A stretch of DNA of 64,000 nucleotides from Perognathus longimembris pacificus. Lineage: Eukaryota > Chordata > Mammalia > Rodentia > Heteromyidae. Location: NCBI RefSeq assembly GCF_023159225.1, contig NC_063164.1, forward strand, positions 73,438,800 to 73,502,799. Reading direction: 5' to 3'. The translations under genes and the position numbers were made by a program. Positions 49,769-62,176 of this stretch are shown in pieces (position 1 is the first letter of the stretch; the number at the start of each line of letters is the position of its first letter). The notes under the pieces are model-generated. The model was not told the origin of the DNA. It did no database searches and saw nothing but the letters and a program-made list of their open reading frames with translations.

Positions 49769-50148
49769 CCCTCATTTCCTCCTCCCCCTTTCCCTTTCCT
49801 CCCATGAGTTGTTCAGTTCATTTACACCAAACAGTTTTGCAAGTATTTCTTTTGTAGTTCTTTGTATTTTTTTACCCTATACACCACTGTTAACCAGTAT
49901 ACATGGTTTCCAATATACTCAGATAAGATACAGAGATAAGGTAGGTACAACCACAGGAAGGAGATATAAGAGGATCCTCAATAATAGAAGCTACAGTTAC
50001 ACATAGCACATTGACAGTAGTTACTACAGTGATATAACAATCATTTCAATAACATGGAGTTCATTTCACTAAGCATCATTTTATGTGGTCATAAGGGTAT
50101 AGCTATTGGGCTCTTGTGATCCTCTGCTGTGACTAGCTTAAACCTGTG

Positions 50149-53100
50149 CTAATTATTCCCTATAAAGGAGACCATAGAGTCCAAGTTTCTTTGGGTCTGG
50201 CTCACTTCACTTATAATTTTTTCCAAGTCCTTCGATTTCATTATAAATAGGGCAATGTCATTCTTTCTGATAGAGGCATAAAATTACATTGTGTATATGT
50301 ACCACATTTTCCTGATCCATTTGTCTACTGAGAGGCATCTGGGTTGATTCCAGATTCTAGCTATGACAAATTGTGCTGCAATGAACATTGTTGTGCTGGA
50401 GGATTTAGTGTGATTTTGTTTATAGTCGTTTGGATAGATAGCCAAAAGCGGGGCTGCTGGGTCATAGGAGAGCTCTATGTTTAAACGTCTGAGGAATCTC
50501 CATACCACTTGCCAGAGTGGTTGAATCAGTTTAGATACTCACCAACAATGAAGTAGGGTTCCCTTTTGGCCACATCCCCTCCAACAGTTGTTATTGTTGG
50601 TTTTATTGATATAGGACATTCTTACTGGGGTGAGATGGAATCTCAATGTTGTTTTGATTTGCATTTCTTTTATGGCCAGTGATGTAGAGCACTTTTTCAT
50701 ATGTCTCTTGGCCATTCTCATTTCCTCCTCAGAGAAGTCTCTTTTTAAGTCTCTAGCCCAATTGATGAGGGGGCTATTGGTTCTTTGAGGATTTCTTTTG
50801 GAGAAATATAATTTTTTTTAAGTTCTGCATATATTTTAGATATGAGGCCTTTGTCCTGTGTATGGCCGGTAAAGATATCTTCCCAATCTGTGGGCTTTCT
50901 ATTTATCTTGTGAGCTATGTCCTTTGCACTGCAGATGCTCTGCAGTTTGATGCAGTCCCATTTGTCCAACCTTTCTTTGATTTGTTGCCTTTCTTGGTCT
51001 TTGATAAGGAAGTTGCGTCCTGTAGCAAGGAGCCCAAGTGTTTCTCTTACTCCTTTCTTTAGTGTTTTCAGGATATCTGTTTTGATTTCGAGGTCTTTGA
51101 TCCATTTGGAATTGATTTTGGTGCAGGGAGATATATAAGGATCTAGGTTTAGTTTGTTGCATATGTTGAAAGAGTTTGCCAACACCATTTGTTAAAGAGG
51201 CTATCTTTCTTCCAATCTATTTTTTTAGCTCCTTTATCAAAGTTCCAGTAGGCATTTCTGTGGGTTCATTTCTGAGTTTTCAATTCTGTTCCATTGGTCT
51301 TCAGGCCTGTTTCAGTGCCAATACCAAGCTGTTTCTATTACTATAGCTTTATAATACAGCTTGAAGTTGGGTATTGTAATTCCTCCAGCACTGTTCTTTC
51401 TGCTTAGGATTTTTTTTTTTTGCTATTCTAGGTCTTTTATTGTTCCATATGAATTTCTGGATTGCTTCCTCTATTTCATTAAGAAATTGTGTTGGGATAT
51501 TAATGGGTATTGCATTGAATTTGTAGAAAGCCTTGGGCAATATTGCCATTTTGATTATATTAATCCTCCCAATCGAGGAGCATGGGAGCTTTTTCCATTT
51601 CCTTAGTTCTGCCTTAATTTCATTTTTCATGTTTTTAAAGTTCTCATCATAGAGGTCTTTCAATTATTTGGTTAATGTTATTCCTAGGTATTTTATGTTT
51701 TTTGAGGCTATTGCAAATGGAGTTGCTTTCCTGATTTCAGCCTCGGGATTTGGGTCGTTAGCATATAGAAATGCCATTGATTTTTGAGGGTTTATATTAT
51801 ACCCAGAAACTTTGCCAAAGTTTTGGGTCAGCTCTAGTAGCTTGGGAGGAGAGTCTATGGGGTTCTTTAGGTATAAGATCATGACATCTGCAAAGAGAGA
51901 AAGTTTAACTTCATCTTTTCCTATTTGGATCCTCTTTATATTTTCTTCTTGCCTAATTGCTCTGGTTGGGAATTCTAGTAGTATGTTCAAGCGAAGGGCA
52001 GAGAGTGGACATCCCTGATTTGCTCCTGATTTTAAAGGGAATGGTTTCAGTTTTTCACCATTTAAAGTTATGCTTGCTGTTGGTTTGTCATAAACTGCCT
52101 TGATTATATTCAGGAACGTTCCCTGGAATCCCAGTTTTTCCAGGGCTTTTAGCATAAATGTGTGCTGGATTTTATCAAACACTTTTTCCGCATCCAGAGA
52201 TAAAACCATGTGGTTCTTTAGCTTGCTCCGGTTGATGTGGTGGATTACATTAATTGACTTGTGTATATTGAACAAACTTTGCATCCCTGGGATGAATCCA
52301 GTTTGATCGTGGTGTGTGATTTTTTTTTGATGACCTGTTGAAGTCGATTGGCCAGAATTTTGTTGAGAATTTTTGCATCTATGTTCGTCAGGGAAATCGG
52401 TCTATAGTCCTCTTTCCGTGAGTCCCTGCCTGGTTTGGCGATGAGCGATATACTGGCTTCATAGAATGTATGGTAGTAAATGTTCTCTTTCAATTTCATT
52501 GAAGAGTTTGAGAAATATTGGTGTGAGTTCTGTTTTGAAGGCCTTGTAGAATTCTGCAGTGAATCCGTCTGGACCTGTGTTTTTCTTTGACAGGAGATCA
52601 CTAATTGCCTTTTCTATTTCAATAATGAATATGGTTCTGTTTAGAAGGTTTAAATCTTCATGGTTGAGTTTGGGAATATGAATTTTTTTCTAGGAAATCA
52701 TCCATTTCTTCCAAGTTCTCGAATTTGTTGGCATAAAGGTTTGCAAAATAGTCCCTTATTATGGTCTGAATTTTGGTTGTTTCTGTGGTTATGTTACCTG
52801 TTTCATCTCTTATCTTGTTTATTTGAGTGTGCTGCGTTTGTTTTTTGGTCAGGTTTACTAGGGGTCTCTCTATCTTGTTGATTTTTTCAAAGAACCAACT
52901 CTTTGTTTTGTTGATTCTTTCGATGATTTTTGTCTCTAATTGATTTAATTCTGATTTGATTTTAATAATTTGCTTCTGTCTATTGACTTGGGGTTTGGCT
53001 TGTTCTTTCAAGGAAATTAAGGTGCTTCTTTAAATTATTGAGTTAGTGTTTCTCAAATTTGTTGGTATATGCACTCAGAGATATAAATTTTCCTCTGAGT

Positions 53101-53985
53101 ACTGCCTTTGCTGTGTCCCAAAGGAGCTGGTACTTTGTGTCCTCATCTTGGTTGAATCCATAAACATTTGAATTTCCATTTTAATTTCTTCAATGACCCA
53201 CTGATGGTTCAGCAGTGTGTTGTTTAGTCTCCATGAATTGTAGGATTTTCTTTGGTGGCTGTTAGAGTTGAGATCTACTTTTATTCCATTGTGTTCTGAG
53301 AGAGTGCAGGGAATGTTTTTGATACTTCTGAATTTGTACAGATTTTCTTTGTGCCCTAAGATGTGATCTATTGTGGAGAATGTTCCATATGCTGCTGAAA
53401 AGAATGTGTATTCTGTTGTTGCTGGATGGAATATTCTGTAGATGTTGGTTATGTCTAGTTGGTCTATGCAGTTGTTTAGTTCTGTGGTTTCTTTGTTTAG
53501 TTTTTGACGTGTTGATCTCTCCACAGGTGACAGTGGAGTGTTAAAGTCCCCTACTATCTATGTGTTTGGGTCTATGAGTGTTTTTAGAGTCAGTAGTGTT
53601 TGTTTGATGAAGTTGGGTGCTCCTGTATTTGGTGTGTAGATATTTAGGTGATTATATCTTCCTGTAGGTGTGATCCCTTTACTAGTATGTAGTAACCTTC
53701 TTTGTCGCTTCTTACCTTTTTTAATTTGAAGTCAATTTTGTCTGATACTAGGAATGCAACTCCGGCTTGCTTATGGGGTCTATTTGGGGTCTATGGGGTA
53801 GATTTGATTCCAGCCTTTCACTTTAAGAAGATGTTTACTTTTGCTGGATAGATGTGTCTCTTGGAGGCAGCAGAAAGATGAATCTTGATTTTTGATCAAC
53901 TTATGAGTCTATGTCATTTGATTGGAGAATTAAGACCATTAATGTTGAGAATTAGGATTGAGAGATTATCGTTTGTTCCTTTCAT
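50149..53985 (-). pseudogene. L1 ORF2 of copy F, broken
   Basis: Homology spans the whole ORF2, from the ATG at 53985 to the stop at 50149. Visible parts are the endonuclease C-terminal half (53075-53524, including SEHNG in place of SDHNG), the RT with FADVMILYL (the second Asp of FADD replaced by Val, near 51880), and the Cys-rich [15 protein letters not shown] end (50539-50590). Frameshifts lie near 50540, 50750, 51190, 51660, 52290, 52650 and 53080. The FADD change alone would abolish polymerase activity. Confidence 0.88.
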
Positions 53986-54043
53986 TATCACTATCTTGTT
54001 AAAAGCTGTGTCTTCCCATTTGTTGATCTGATATTCTGGTTTA

Positions 54044-55134
54044 CTATTTAGGGTTCATTTCTCTGTCTGTATTGGAATCTTGATTATTTTCTCTGTATCG
54101 TACATCTTTGAGGATTTTCTGTAAAGCTGGTTTGGTGGAGATATATTGTTTCAGTTTTTCCTTACTGTGGAAGACTTTTATTTGACCTTCAGCTATGAAT
54201 GAGAGTTTAGCTGGGTATGCTATTCTTGGTTGGTAGTTATTTTTATTTAGGTATACCTCATTCCAGGCTCTTCTTGCTTTCATGTTCTCTGCTGAGAAAT
54301 CTGGGGTAATTCTGATGGATTTTCCTTTATATGTGATTGTTTTCTTCTCCCTAACAGCTTTGAGTATTTTTTCCTTGCACTCTGCTGAAGCTGTTTTGAT
54401 CACAATGTGTCTGTGGGATGTCCTATTCTGGTCTGGTAGGTTTGGGGTGCTAAAGACTTGTATCTGTATAGGCCTGTCCTTCTGGATATTTGGGAAGTTC
54501 TCAGCTAATATTCTGTTAAATAGGTTGCCTATTCCATTAACTTGTTTCTCCAGGTTTTCTTCAATACCCATTATCCTTAAATTGTGCTTCCTGACTGTAT
54601 CTTGCAGCTCCTGGAGCGATCTGTTTTGTCGATTGGATTGGTTTTGTATTGATTTTTGATCTTACCCCATAGATTCTAGGGAATCTTCAGCTCCTAAGAT
54701 TTGATCCTCTGCTTCAGTTAGTCAGGACTGTAGGCTAGCTACTTGATTTGGAATCTCTTTTCCTTCTGACTGGTCCTTCCTGATGATTTCCATGTCATCT
54801 CTTAGGTCCTGTATGGACTTCTTTATTTCATTAACTTAATTAATTTGGTTTTGAGTGCTGTCTCTCAAGTCTTTTAGCTGATTAGCTATCTTTTCATTTG
54901 ACTTTTGAATTTTATTTATCTTTCTATTTGTCGAGGCCATGAAGTCATATATTACTTTATGGAACAATTGCTATATTGATTCAAGCTTTTCATTTATCAT
55001 GTTCATCAGTAGACTTTTAGAACATTTTGATGTTTCTCTTCTATGTCTTTGATTGACTGCTCTGCTTCCTGCTTATTTTGAGTAGGATATAAGACTCCAT
55101 TGTTTGCCATCTTTCTTGTGTTTCTTCTGCCCAT
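54044..55134 (-). pseudogene. L1 ORF1 of copy F, broken
   Basis: The start context matches copy E (MGRRNTRKMANN region, ATG at 55134). The C-terminal RRM and CTD parts are open (54571-54044, with ITPDFSAENMKARRAW and YPAKLSFIAEG). The coiled-coil half has stops and indels between 54660 and 55070. Confidence 0.85.
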
Positions 55135-56078
55135 TTGGATTGGGAATGCCAATCTACAAGCACTTGTGAGTACCGTTTAAGACCGAAAGCATACCTTACC
55201 AAGCACTGTTGTGTAAATCTTAGAAGTTCACAATTATATACAGATACCTTGTATACCTGTATATAAAATTAGATTTGGTGTTCCTAAAGAATACAATTTC
55301 AGTATAACAACTGATCCTGAGCCCTGTATTCAGTAGTTACTTATCTACTGTTACAACCCTATGAGCAATTCTTATTCTTACATTAAGTTCTTTTAGGACT
55401 GGCTTTCTCTATGTACCCCTTTGATTCACTCGGATTAAGTAGGGATACCCTCTATCACATAACCAGGAGTCAATGGAATCTGGAAGTCCTGGCAGTAAGT
55501 CAGGAGGGAAAGTTAGAGGTAGTAAAGAGAATAGAGTAAAATGTATGGGGGTGTGATGGTTTTGGTTTAATTTCATTGACCTGGAAATGTGGAGAAGAGT
55601 AGAATCAGTAGAAAGAACAGGGTTAAAATGCTAGACCATGGAGAGTTAGCAGAAAAGAGTAAAGGTGTGTAAAGGTGTTATTCATAGGAAAGTAATTTTT
55701 AAAGAAAGAGAATGCAAAGAGAGAAATAAAGAAAAAATGCTGGAAGACAGATGCACAAAACAGAGAAAAATTTTAAAAAAATAAAATAAAAAGGAAAAAA
55801 AAACAGAAAAACGAACAAACGAAAAAAAGAAAACTCGATAAAACAAACAGGTAAAAATGGAAAACAAAAAAACCAACAACGTTTCAGAAGTAAAAAAATT
55901 AAAAAAAAATTTTTTTTAAAAAAGCTTAAAAAATGTTTGAGAAGAAAAAAATACAGGAGTCTCCCTTGTTTGGGTGGTCTTTCTACAGTCTTGTTTCCTT
56001 GCGATGGACTGCAGCCTATTTTCCTGAATGGCTGGTTTGACTTCCTTTCAGTTTGCAGGGGTAGATGTGTTCTAACCC
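55135..56078 (-). other. L1 copy F partial 5'UTR
   Basis: It aligns with the ORF1-proximal 5'UTR of copy E, including the A-rich stretch (55680-55950), but lacks the SINE and the GC-rich distal part. Confidence 0.8.
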
Positions 56079-56101
56079 TCTAAATGGAGTGAGGTGGTAT
56101 C

Positions 56102-59100
56102 TCAGGGTTGTTTTATTTGCATTTCCTTTACTACCAGGGATGTTGAACATTTCCTCATATGTTTCTTTGCAATTTTTATCTCTTCTCTTGTGAAGTCTCT
56201 CTTTAGCTCCTTTGCCCATTTCCTAATTGTTTTACTGGGCTTGGAGAGGCTTAGTTTTTTGAGTTCTCTGTAGATGACAGATATTAGGCTTTGTCTGTTG
56301 TTGTGCTGGTAAAGATCCTTTCCCAAATGTCTTTCTATTTTGGTGGCTATGTCCTTAGCTGTGCAGAAACTTTTTAATTTGTAGTAGTCCCATTTATCGA
56401 GTCTCTCCCCTATTTGTTGTGCCCCTGGGACTCTATTCAGGAAGTTCCTTACTGTGCCTATAAGTTCTAGCGTCTTTCCTACTCTGTCCTTCAGTAGTTT
56501 CAAGGATTCAGGTCTGCTATTGAGGTCCTTGATCCATTTTTAGTTGATCTTGGTGCATGGTGATAGGCTTGGGTCTACTTTGAGTTTTCTGCATATGGCT
56601 GCCCAGTTCTCCCAGCACCAGTAGTTGAAGAGGCTCTGTTTATTCCATTGTATGTCTTTAGCTCCTTTGTCGAATATCAGCTGACTGTAAGAGTGCAGTT
56701 TTATTTCTGGATCTTCAATTCTAATCCATTGGTCTTCCGGTCTGTTTTTATACCAATACCAGGCTGTTTTTGTTATGATGGCTCCACAGTAGAGCTTGAA
56801 GTCTGGTATTGTAATACCTCCGGCATTGCTTTTTTTTGCCAAGAATTGCTTTGCCTTTTCTAGGTCTTTTGCTGTTCCATATGTATTCACGGATTGCTTT
56901 CTCTATTTCAGTAAAGAATGTAACTGGGAGGTCTTTCTATCTCCTTGTGTTTTCTTTGATTTCCCTTATTAGATTTTTATGGTTCTCCTTAAATAGCTCT
57001 GTCACGTCCTTGGTTAGGTTGATCCCTAGGTACTTTATTTATTTTTTTTGGCTACTGTAAGTGGAATTGTTTTCATAATTTCCTTTTCTGCTCGTACATT
57101 GCTGGTGTACAGAAAAGCTGCTGACTTTTGTAGATTGCTACTTTGCCAAAATGGTTTATTAGGTGTAGGAGTTTGGAGACTGAGGTTTTTGGGTCCTTCA
57201 GATATAAGATCATGTCGTCTGCAAATAGGGATAGCTTGATTTCTTTCTTGCCGATGAGGATCCCTTTGAAGTCCTTCTCTTGCCTTATTGCTATGGCTAA
57301 TGATTCCAGCACTATGTTGAAAAGAAGTGGGGAGAGTGGGCATCCTTGTCTTGTTACTGAGTTTAGGGGGAATGATTTTAGTTTCTCTCCATTTAATACG
57401 ATGTTAGCAGTTGATCTGGTGTATATGGCTTTTATTGTTTTGAGGAATGTTCCATCTATTCCTGTTCTCTCCAGAGCTTTTAATAAGTATGGATGTTGTA
57501 TTTTGTCAAAGGCTTTGTGGGTATTGACTGAGATAACAATGTGATTCTTGATTTTAGTTCTGTTTATGTGGTGAATTACTTGGTCATGATGTATAATTTT
57601 CGTGATCAGTTTCTGGATCCTGTTAGCTAATATTTTATTGAGGAGATTTTTGTCTGTGTTCATTAGTGATATTGGTCTGTAGTTCTCATTTTTGTTGGGT
57701 CTTTGCCTGGTTTGGGAATGAGTATGATATTAGCTTCATAGAATGAGTTTGGGATTTCTCCCTGTGTTTCTATTTCGCGGAAGAGTTTGAGAAGAATTGG
57801 TATTAGCTCCTCACTAAAGCTTTTATAGAATTCGTTGGGGAATCCATCTGGGCCTGGGATTTTCTTTGTTGGGAGATTCTTGATTATCTCCTGTATCTCA
57901 CTGTAAGTTATTGGTTTATTTAGTTGATTTATTTCTTCTTGGTTCAGTTTGGGCAGTTTAAACTTCTCTAAGAATTGATGCATTTCTGTAAAATTATTGT
58001 TTTTTAGTGAGTAGAGGTTCTGGAAATAGTTCCTTATGATTGTTTGAATATCGTGTGTACTTGTTGTAATTTTTCTGGTGGAGTCCCTGATTTTATGTAT
58101 ATGAGTCTCTTCTCTTCTTTTTTTTGTAAGTCTTGCGAGGGGTCTGTCAATTTTGTTCATTTTCTCAAAGAACCAGCTTTTAGTCTTATTTATTTGTTGA
58201 ATGGTCTTTCTATTTTCAATCAGATTTATCTCTTCTTTAATCTTTGTGATCTCTCTCCTCCTAGTCATTTTAGATTCGATCATTTCTTGTTTCTCCAGTT
58301 GTTTTAGTTTTATCGTGAGGTTATTCACCTGCTCTGCTTCCATTCTTTGAATGTGAGTGCTGAGGGCAATGATCTTGCTCCTCAGTACTGCCTTAGCTGT
58401 GTCCCATAGGTTTCTTTGTGATGTATTTTCATTGTCATTGTGGCTTATGAATTCGTTGATTTCATCTTTAATTTTGTCTGTGGCCCAAGTGTTGTATAAC
58501 AGTGTGGGGTTTAGCCTCCAAGAGTATGTATAGCCTCTGTGGTAGCCATTGTTATTGAGGGTTACTTTTAATCCACTGTGGTCAGACATAATACATGGGA
58601 TGACGTCAATACTTTTGTATTTGCTGAGGTTCTTTGTGTGTGCTATGACATGGTCTATTTTGGAGTATGATGCATGGGCTGCTGAGAAGAAGGTGTATTG
58701 GGTCTCTGTAGGGTGGAAGATTCTGTATATTTCTGTCAGATCCATTTAGGATATGGTGTTACTTAGGTTCTCAGCTCCCTTGCTAATCCTCTGGGTGTTG
58801 GATCTGTCTCTTGGAGAGAGTGGGGTATTAAAGTCACCCACTATGATTGTGCTTGCGTCTATCTTGTTCTGTAGTTCTGTGAGAATTTTCTTGACATAGG
58901 TAGGGCCTCTTTTGTTTGATGAGTATACATTTATCGTCATGATGTCTTCATTCTGGATTTTTCCTTGTATTAAAATGTAGTGACCTTTTTTGTCTTTTTT
59001 AGTTGATTTTAATGAGAAGTCCAGCTTGTCTGAGATCAGGATGGCTACTCCTGCCATTTTTTTAGGTGTGTTTGCTTGGAAGATCTTGCTCCATCCTTTC

Positions 59101-59267
59101 ATTCAGTGCCTGTTTTTATCCCTTGCTGTAAGGTGGGTCTCTTGTAGACAACAGATGGCAACTTTTTGTTTGCAGATCCATTCTGCCAGTCTGCTCCTCT
59201 TTATTGGAGATTTTATACCATTTATATCCACAGAGATCAAGAATAAGAGTGTTTTTTCTCCTTCCAT
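56102..59267 (-). pseudogene. L1 ORF2 of copy G, broken and 3'-truncated
   Basis: The start is taken at 59267 (MEGEKTLLFLISVDINGIKSP). The open frame extends upstream in a Lys-rich stretch. Endonuclease motifs: VDINGIK, QETHLTA, GDFNTPLSPRDR and SDHSG. In-frame stops lie at about 59105 and 58748. The frame is then open to about 57680, shifts, and resumes with [15 protein letters not shown] and [12 protein letters not shown] (near 57200). About 20 codons are deleted after IIHHDQ relative to copy E. Homology ends near 56084 before the Cys-rich motif. Confidence 0.88.
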
Positions 59268-59427
59268 TTTCTTGTTAGGCTGTTTTTCATCTTTTTTTTT
59301 CTTGTCTTTAGTGAGCTGCTCTTTCTGTTGGGCTCTGGCTGTTTTAGTTTCTTTCTGTTTCTGTCTGTGTGTCCTGTACAATTTCTGTTGGGTAGAGTTC
59401 CCCTCTTAGAATTCACTGTAGGGCTGG

Positions 59428-60432
59428 TTATTTATTCACATACTCCCTTAGGTCCTCTTTGCTATGGAAAGATCTGGTTTTCCCCTCAAATATGAACTCC
59501 AGCTTCACTAGATATTTTATTCTATGTTGACAGTTGTTGGCCTGTAAGACTTGGATGGTGTTCTTCCATTCTCTTCGTGCCTGGTAGGTTTGTGTGGAGA
59601 GGTCTGCTGTTATTCGGATCCTCTTCCCATTGTAATAACTTTCTTTCTTTGCTTTGGCTGCATTCAGAATTTGCTCTTTATTCTTGAGATCTGAAGTCTT
59701 GTTTATTATGTGCCTGGGTGTGGCTTTTCTAGGGTCTGGTCTGCCAGGTGTTCTATATGTTTCAGTTACCTGGATGAGGTCCCTTGTGAGATTGGGGAAG
59801 TTTTCGGCAATCACTTTATTAAAAATATGTTGAAGCCCTCTGATCTGGTATTCAGCTACTTCTTCTATTCCAATTATGCGCAGATTGTATCTCTTGTCTT
59901 TGTCCTCTAGCTCCTGGATTAGTCTGCCCTGGAGCTTTAACGTTTCTCGGAGTGTGGTGATTTTCTGGTCCTTATTGGCTGCATCATCGTCCAAGAGAGA
60001 GATTCTGGCTTGAATATGGTCAATTCTTTGTGCTGTGGATTCACGTGCAGAGTTTATGGGTGTCAGAGAGCTATTTATGGTTCCCAGATCAGCTCTGATC
60101 ATGGAAATTTCTTCCTTTAAAGAGTTGTATTTTAAATCTATTTTTTCATGCATTTCACTTCTCAGGATGTTAAGGTCTTCTTTAACGGAAGTTTGCACTG
60201 TATCCATTTTTGCTTCCATTTCTTTCTTGGCTTCCTCGATGTCCTTCTAGAAATCCACTCTAAACTCCTGAAATTGTTTTCTGATTTTGTTTCTGAGGCT
60301 TTCCATCATTTCTTCTATCATAGTCTCAGTTGATTTTTTATTCTCCATCTCTTCAGTCATACTGCTTTTTGGGGTTGACGAGTTGGCTTGCCCTTTGATG
60401 AAATTTGTTATATTTCTTTGTGATTTCCGCAT
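59428..60432 (-). pseudogene. L1 ORF1 of copy G, one in-frame stop
   Basis: The ATG at 60432 (MRKSQRNITNF) opens 335 codons to the stop at 59428, broken only by one TAG at about 60249. The N-terminal half is charged coiled coil. The RRM-like core has RYNLRIIGIEEV and GRPDPRKATPRHII. The C-terminus has RIRITADLSTQTYQARREW and a FEGKTRSFHSKEDLREYV end. It is a clear paralogue of, but quite diverged from, ORF1 of copy E. Confidence 0.88.
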
Positions 60433-62176
60433 CTGGAGATCTGTGGGTGGCTTCCCTGGTTTGGTTTTGTGCTGGTTCCCACTGGTCCATCAGTGGGAGA
60501 CTTGTTTGTGTCCTGGCTCTGGGTTTGAGTTTGGCTGTTGAACCTTACTGCCCAATGGGTGAGTGTGACCGTCTTGGTTGTTGCCGAGGTGGTCACCCTC
60601 ACTGCACTTGGGGGTGGGTAGGTTCTGTGTCTTTCTCTGCAGGACAGTGTCCTGCCGCTGTGTCGTGCTGTCCCTAGCATGCCCCTGGTGGGGGTTTGCT
60701 GGTCGCTGATTCAGCATGACGTGGAGCCTTTTCTCTTCTTTGTGTTTTTTTCCCCACTCTGTATCTTGGTCAGAGGAGCTCACCTCTCAGGCCGTTCACC
60801 CACCTGTGTGGATTGCTCTGGGGACAGTGTTGTTGAGGGGTGGCCCACCCACCTGTGCAGAGATGCGTCTAGCAGAGCGGGCACTTTTGCAGGGGGCCCT
60901 GCCCACCTGTGTAGAGTGCGCCCACCAGAGCCCGCACTGCTGCTGGGTGTCCCTGCCCACCTCTGTGAAGTGTGCCTAGCAGAGCGGGTGCAGCTGCTGT
61001 GGGGCCCTGCCCACCTGTGTGAAGTGTGCCCACCAGAGCGGGCACCACCGCTCGGGGCCCTGCCCACCTGTGCGAAGCTCCTGCAGGGGTTGGGCAGGAG
61101 GTCCTCTAGCTGGAGGGCCCACGCTGGCCCTCAGGGGATGTGTGTGTGTGTGAACTCCAGTACTTCCTCCCGGTTCGTGCTGCCCCAAGCTGCCGGAGGG
61201 CGCTTGTGCCCTCTCTCGAGTCAGCTATCGGGGGGCGGTATGTGCGAGCCTGAGCTGGGCCAAGTGTCTGGGCGCGGGTTGGTGCGCACAGACTCTGTGC
61301 CTCAGCTTTGAGGGGGGGTGGGTATAGGTTCAGGCCCAGTGAGCCTGTGACTGATGTTCAAAAAGTCCACGAGGACCAGGTGCCTCAGGTGGGGCTTCCA
61401 ATGCACACTGGTCCCTGGGCCCCTTTTGGGGAGGGGACAGGGCCGGTGCAGCCTTGCTCAGGCTCCTCTGCTGCCTTGGTGCTGCTCTGCCCCTGCCAGC
61501 TCCTGTGTCCTCTCAGAGTCTGCAGGGGCCCCTTGCTGCCTGTCTTGTGGTTGGCTCCTTTGTTTCCTTGGGTTGGGAGGGGAGGAAGGGAGCTCTAGCC
61601 TCCTTGCAGGCCTTTGGTCTCTGCTACAGCTGGTCTCCCATGGGGGATGTAATGGGGAACTTACTGGTCCTGGATTGTATGAGCGTCCTGCGCTGACGCG
61701 GTCTCCTTCGGGCTGTGGTGCTGGGGTGCAGCGATCGGTCGTTTGGTGGTGGCATCCCCGGCTCTCCTCATCTGCACCACCCGGTTCCCCTGCTGCCTAC
61801 GTCCAATCCCGGTCATTTGGTCCCGCAGCTCTGCACTCAGTTCTGGGGTCCTTGGAGCTCCTGCCGTCTGGACTCTGTGCTACTGGCGTGACTTTTCGGC
61901 AGTTGGTTTGCTGGCGCCGGGTCCCCTTTCCCAGCCTGGCCCTTTTTGGGCCCTGGTCGGTGCGTGGGGGAGGTGTATCCTGGAGATTTTCTGGCTCCGT
62001 GCAGGCTACAGGCTCTTCTTTTTTTGTTCTTTTTCATTTCCTGAGTACCTCTGTTGCTTCTGGTTGTTGGGTTTGCTGGATTCTTGATGGGGTGTTGGGT
62101 GCTGGAGTTCCCAGCTCACTATTCAGTTGGAGCGAGTTGGGGTACCTCCCTACTGTGGCGGTGCCATCTTCCCTCC
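60433..62176 (-). promoter_or_regulatory. L1 copy G 5'UTR/promoter region
   Basis: GC-rich leader with many CpGs, an internal 54-bp tandem repeat (60800-61085), and a YY1-like ccatctt on plus at 62164-62170 near the element start. Internal promoter activity is inferred from family knowledge only. Confidence 0.7.
60800..61085 (-). repeat. 54-bp tandem repeat in the L1 5'UTR
   Basis: The anchor cacctgtg (one unit reads cacctctg) recurs at 60801, 60850, 60904, 60958, 61012 and 61065, with spacings 49, 54, 54, 54 and 53. Units contain tgaagtgtgcc and agagcgggc in the same order. This gives about five diverged units. Confidence 0.92.

Larger units (their letters stand above)
49769..56078 (-). mobile_element. 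L1 copy F, truncated at both ends
   Basis: It belongs to the same family as copy E. The 3' side begins inside the 3'UTR at gtccctcatttcctcc after only T7. The terminal 80 or so bp present in copy E are missing. ORF2 lies at 50149-53985, ORF1 at 54044-55134, and about 940 bp of 5'UTR reach 56078, where homology to copy E stops. No target-site duplication was found, and the right neighbour is a different L1. Several frame breaks make it inactive. Confidence 0.9.
56079..62176 (-). mobile_element. L1 copy G, second lineage, 3'-lacking
   Basis: It is an L1 with the same gene order but clearly different protein sequence from copies A-F. ORF1 is at 60432-59428, ORF2 at 59267-56102, and a 1.7-kb GC-rich 5'UTR reaches 62176. 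The 5' end on its own strand reads ggagggaagatggcaccg, with a YY1-type aagatggc close to the start as in other full-length mammalian L1s, so the 5' end appears complete. The ORF2 C-terminal Cys-rich part and 3'UTR are absent and are replaced abruptly by copy F at 56078. Confidence 0.9.

Noticed and set aside
60800..61085. Regularly spaced repeat, considered as a CRISPR-like array
   Set aside because: The units are contiguous diverged tandem copies without distinct spacers, inside an L1 5'UTR in a mammalian genome.
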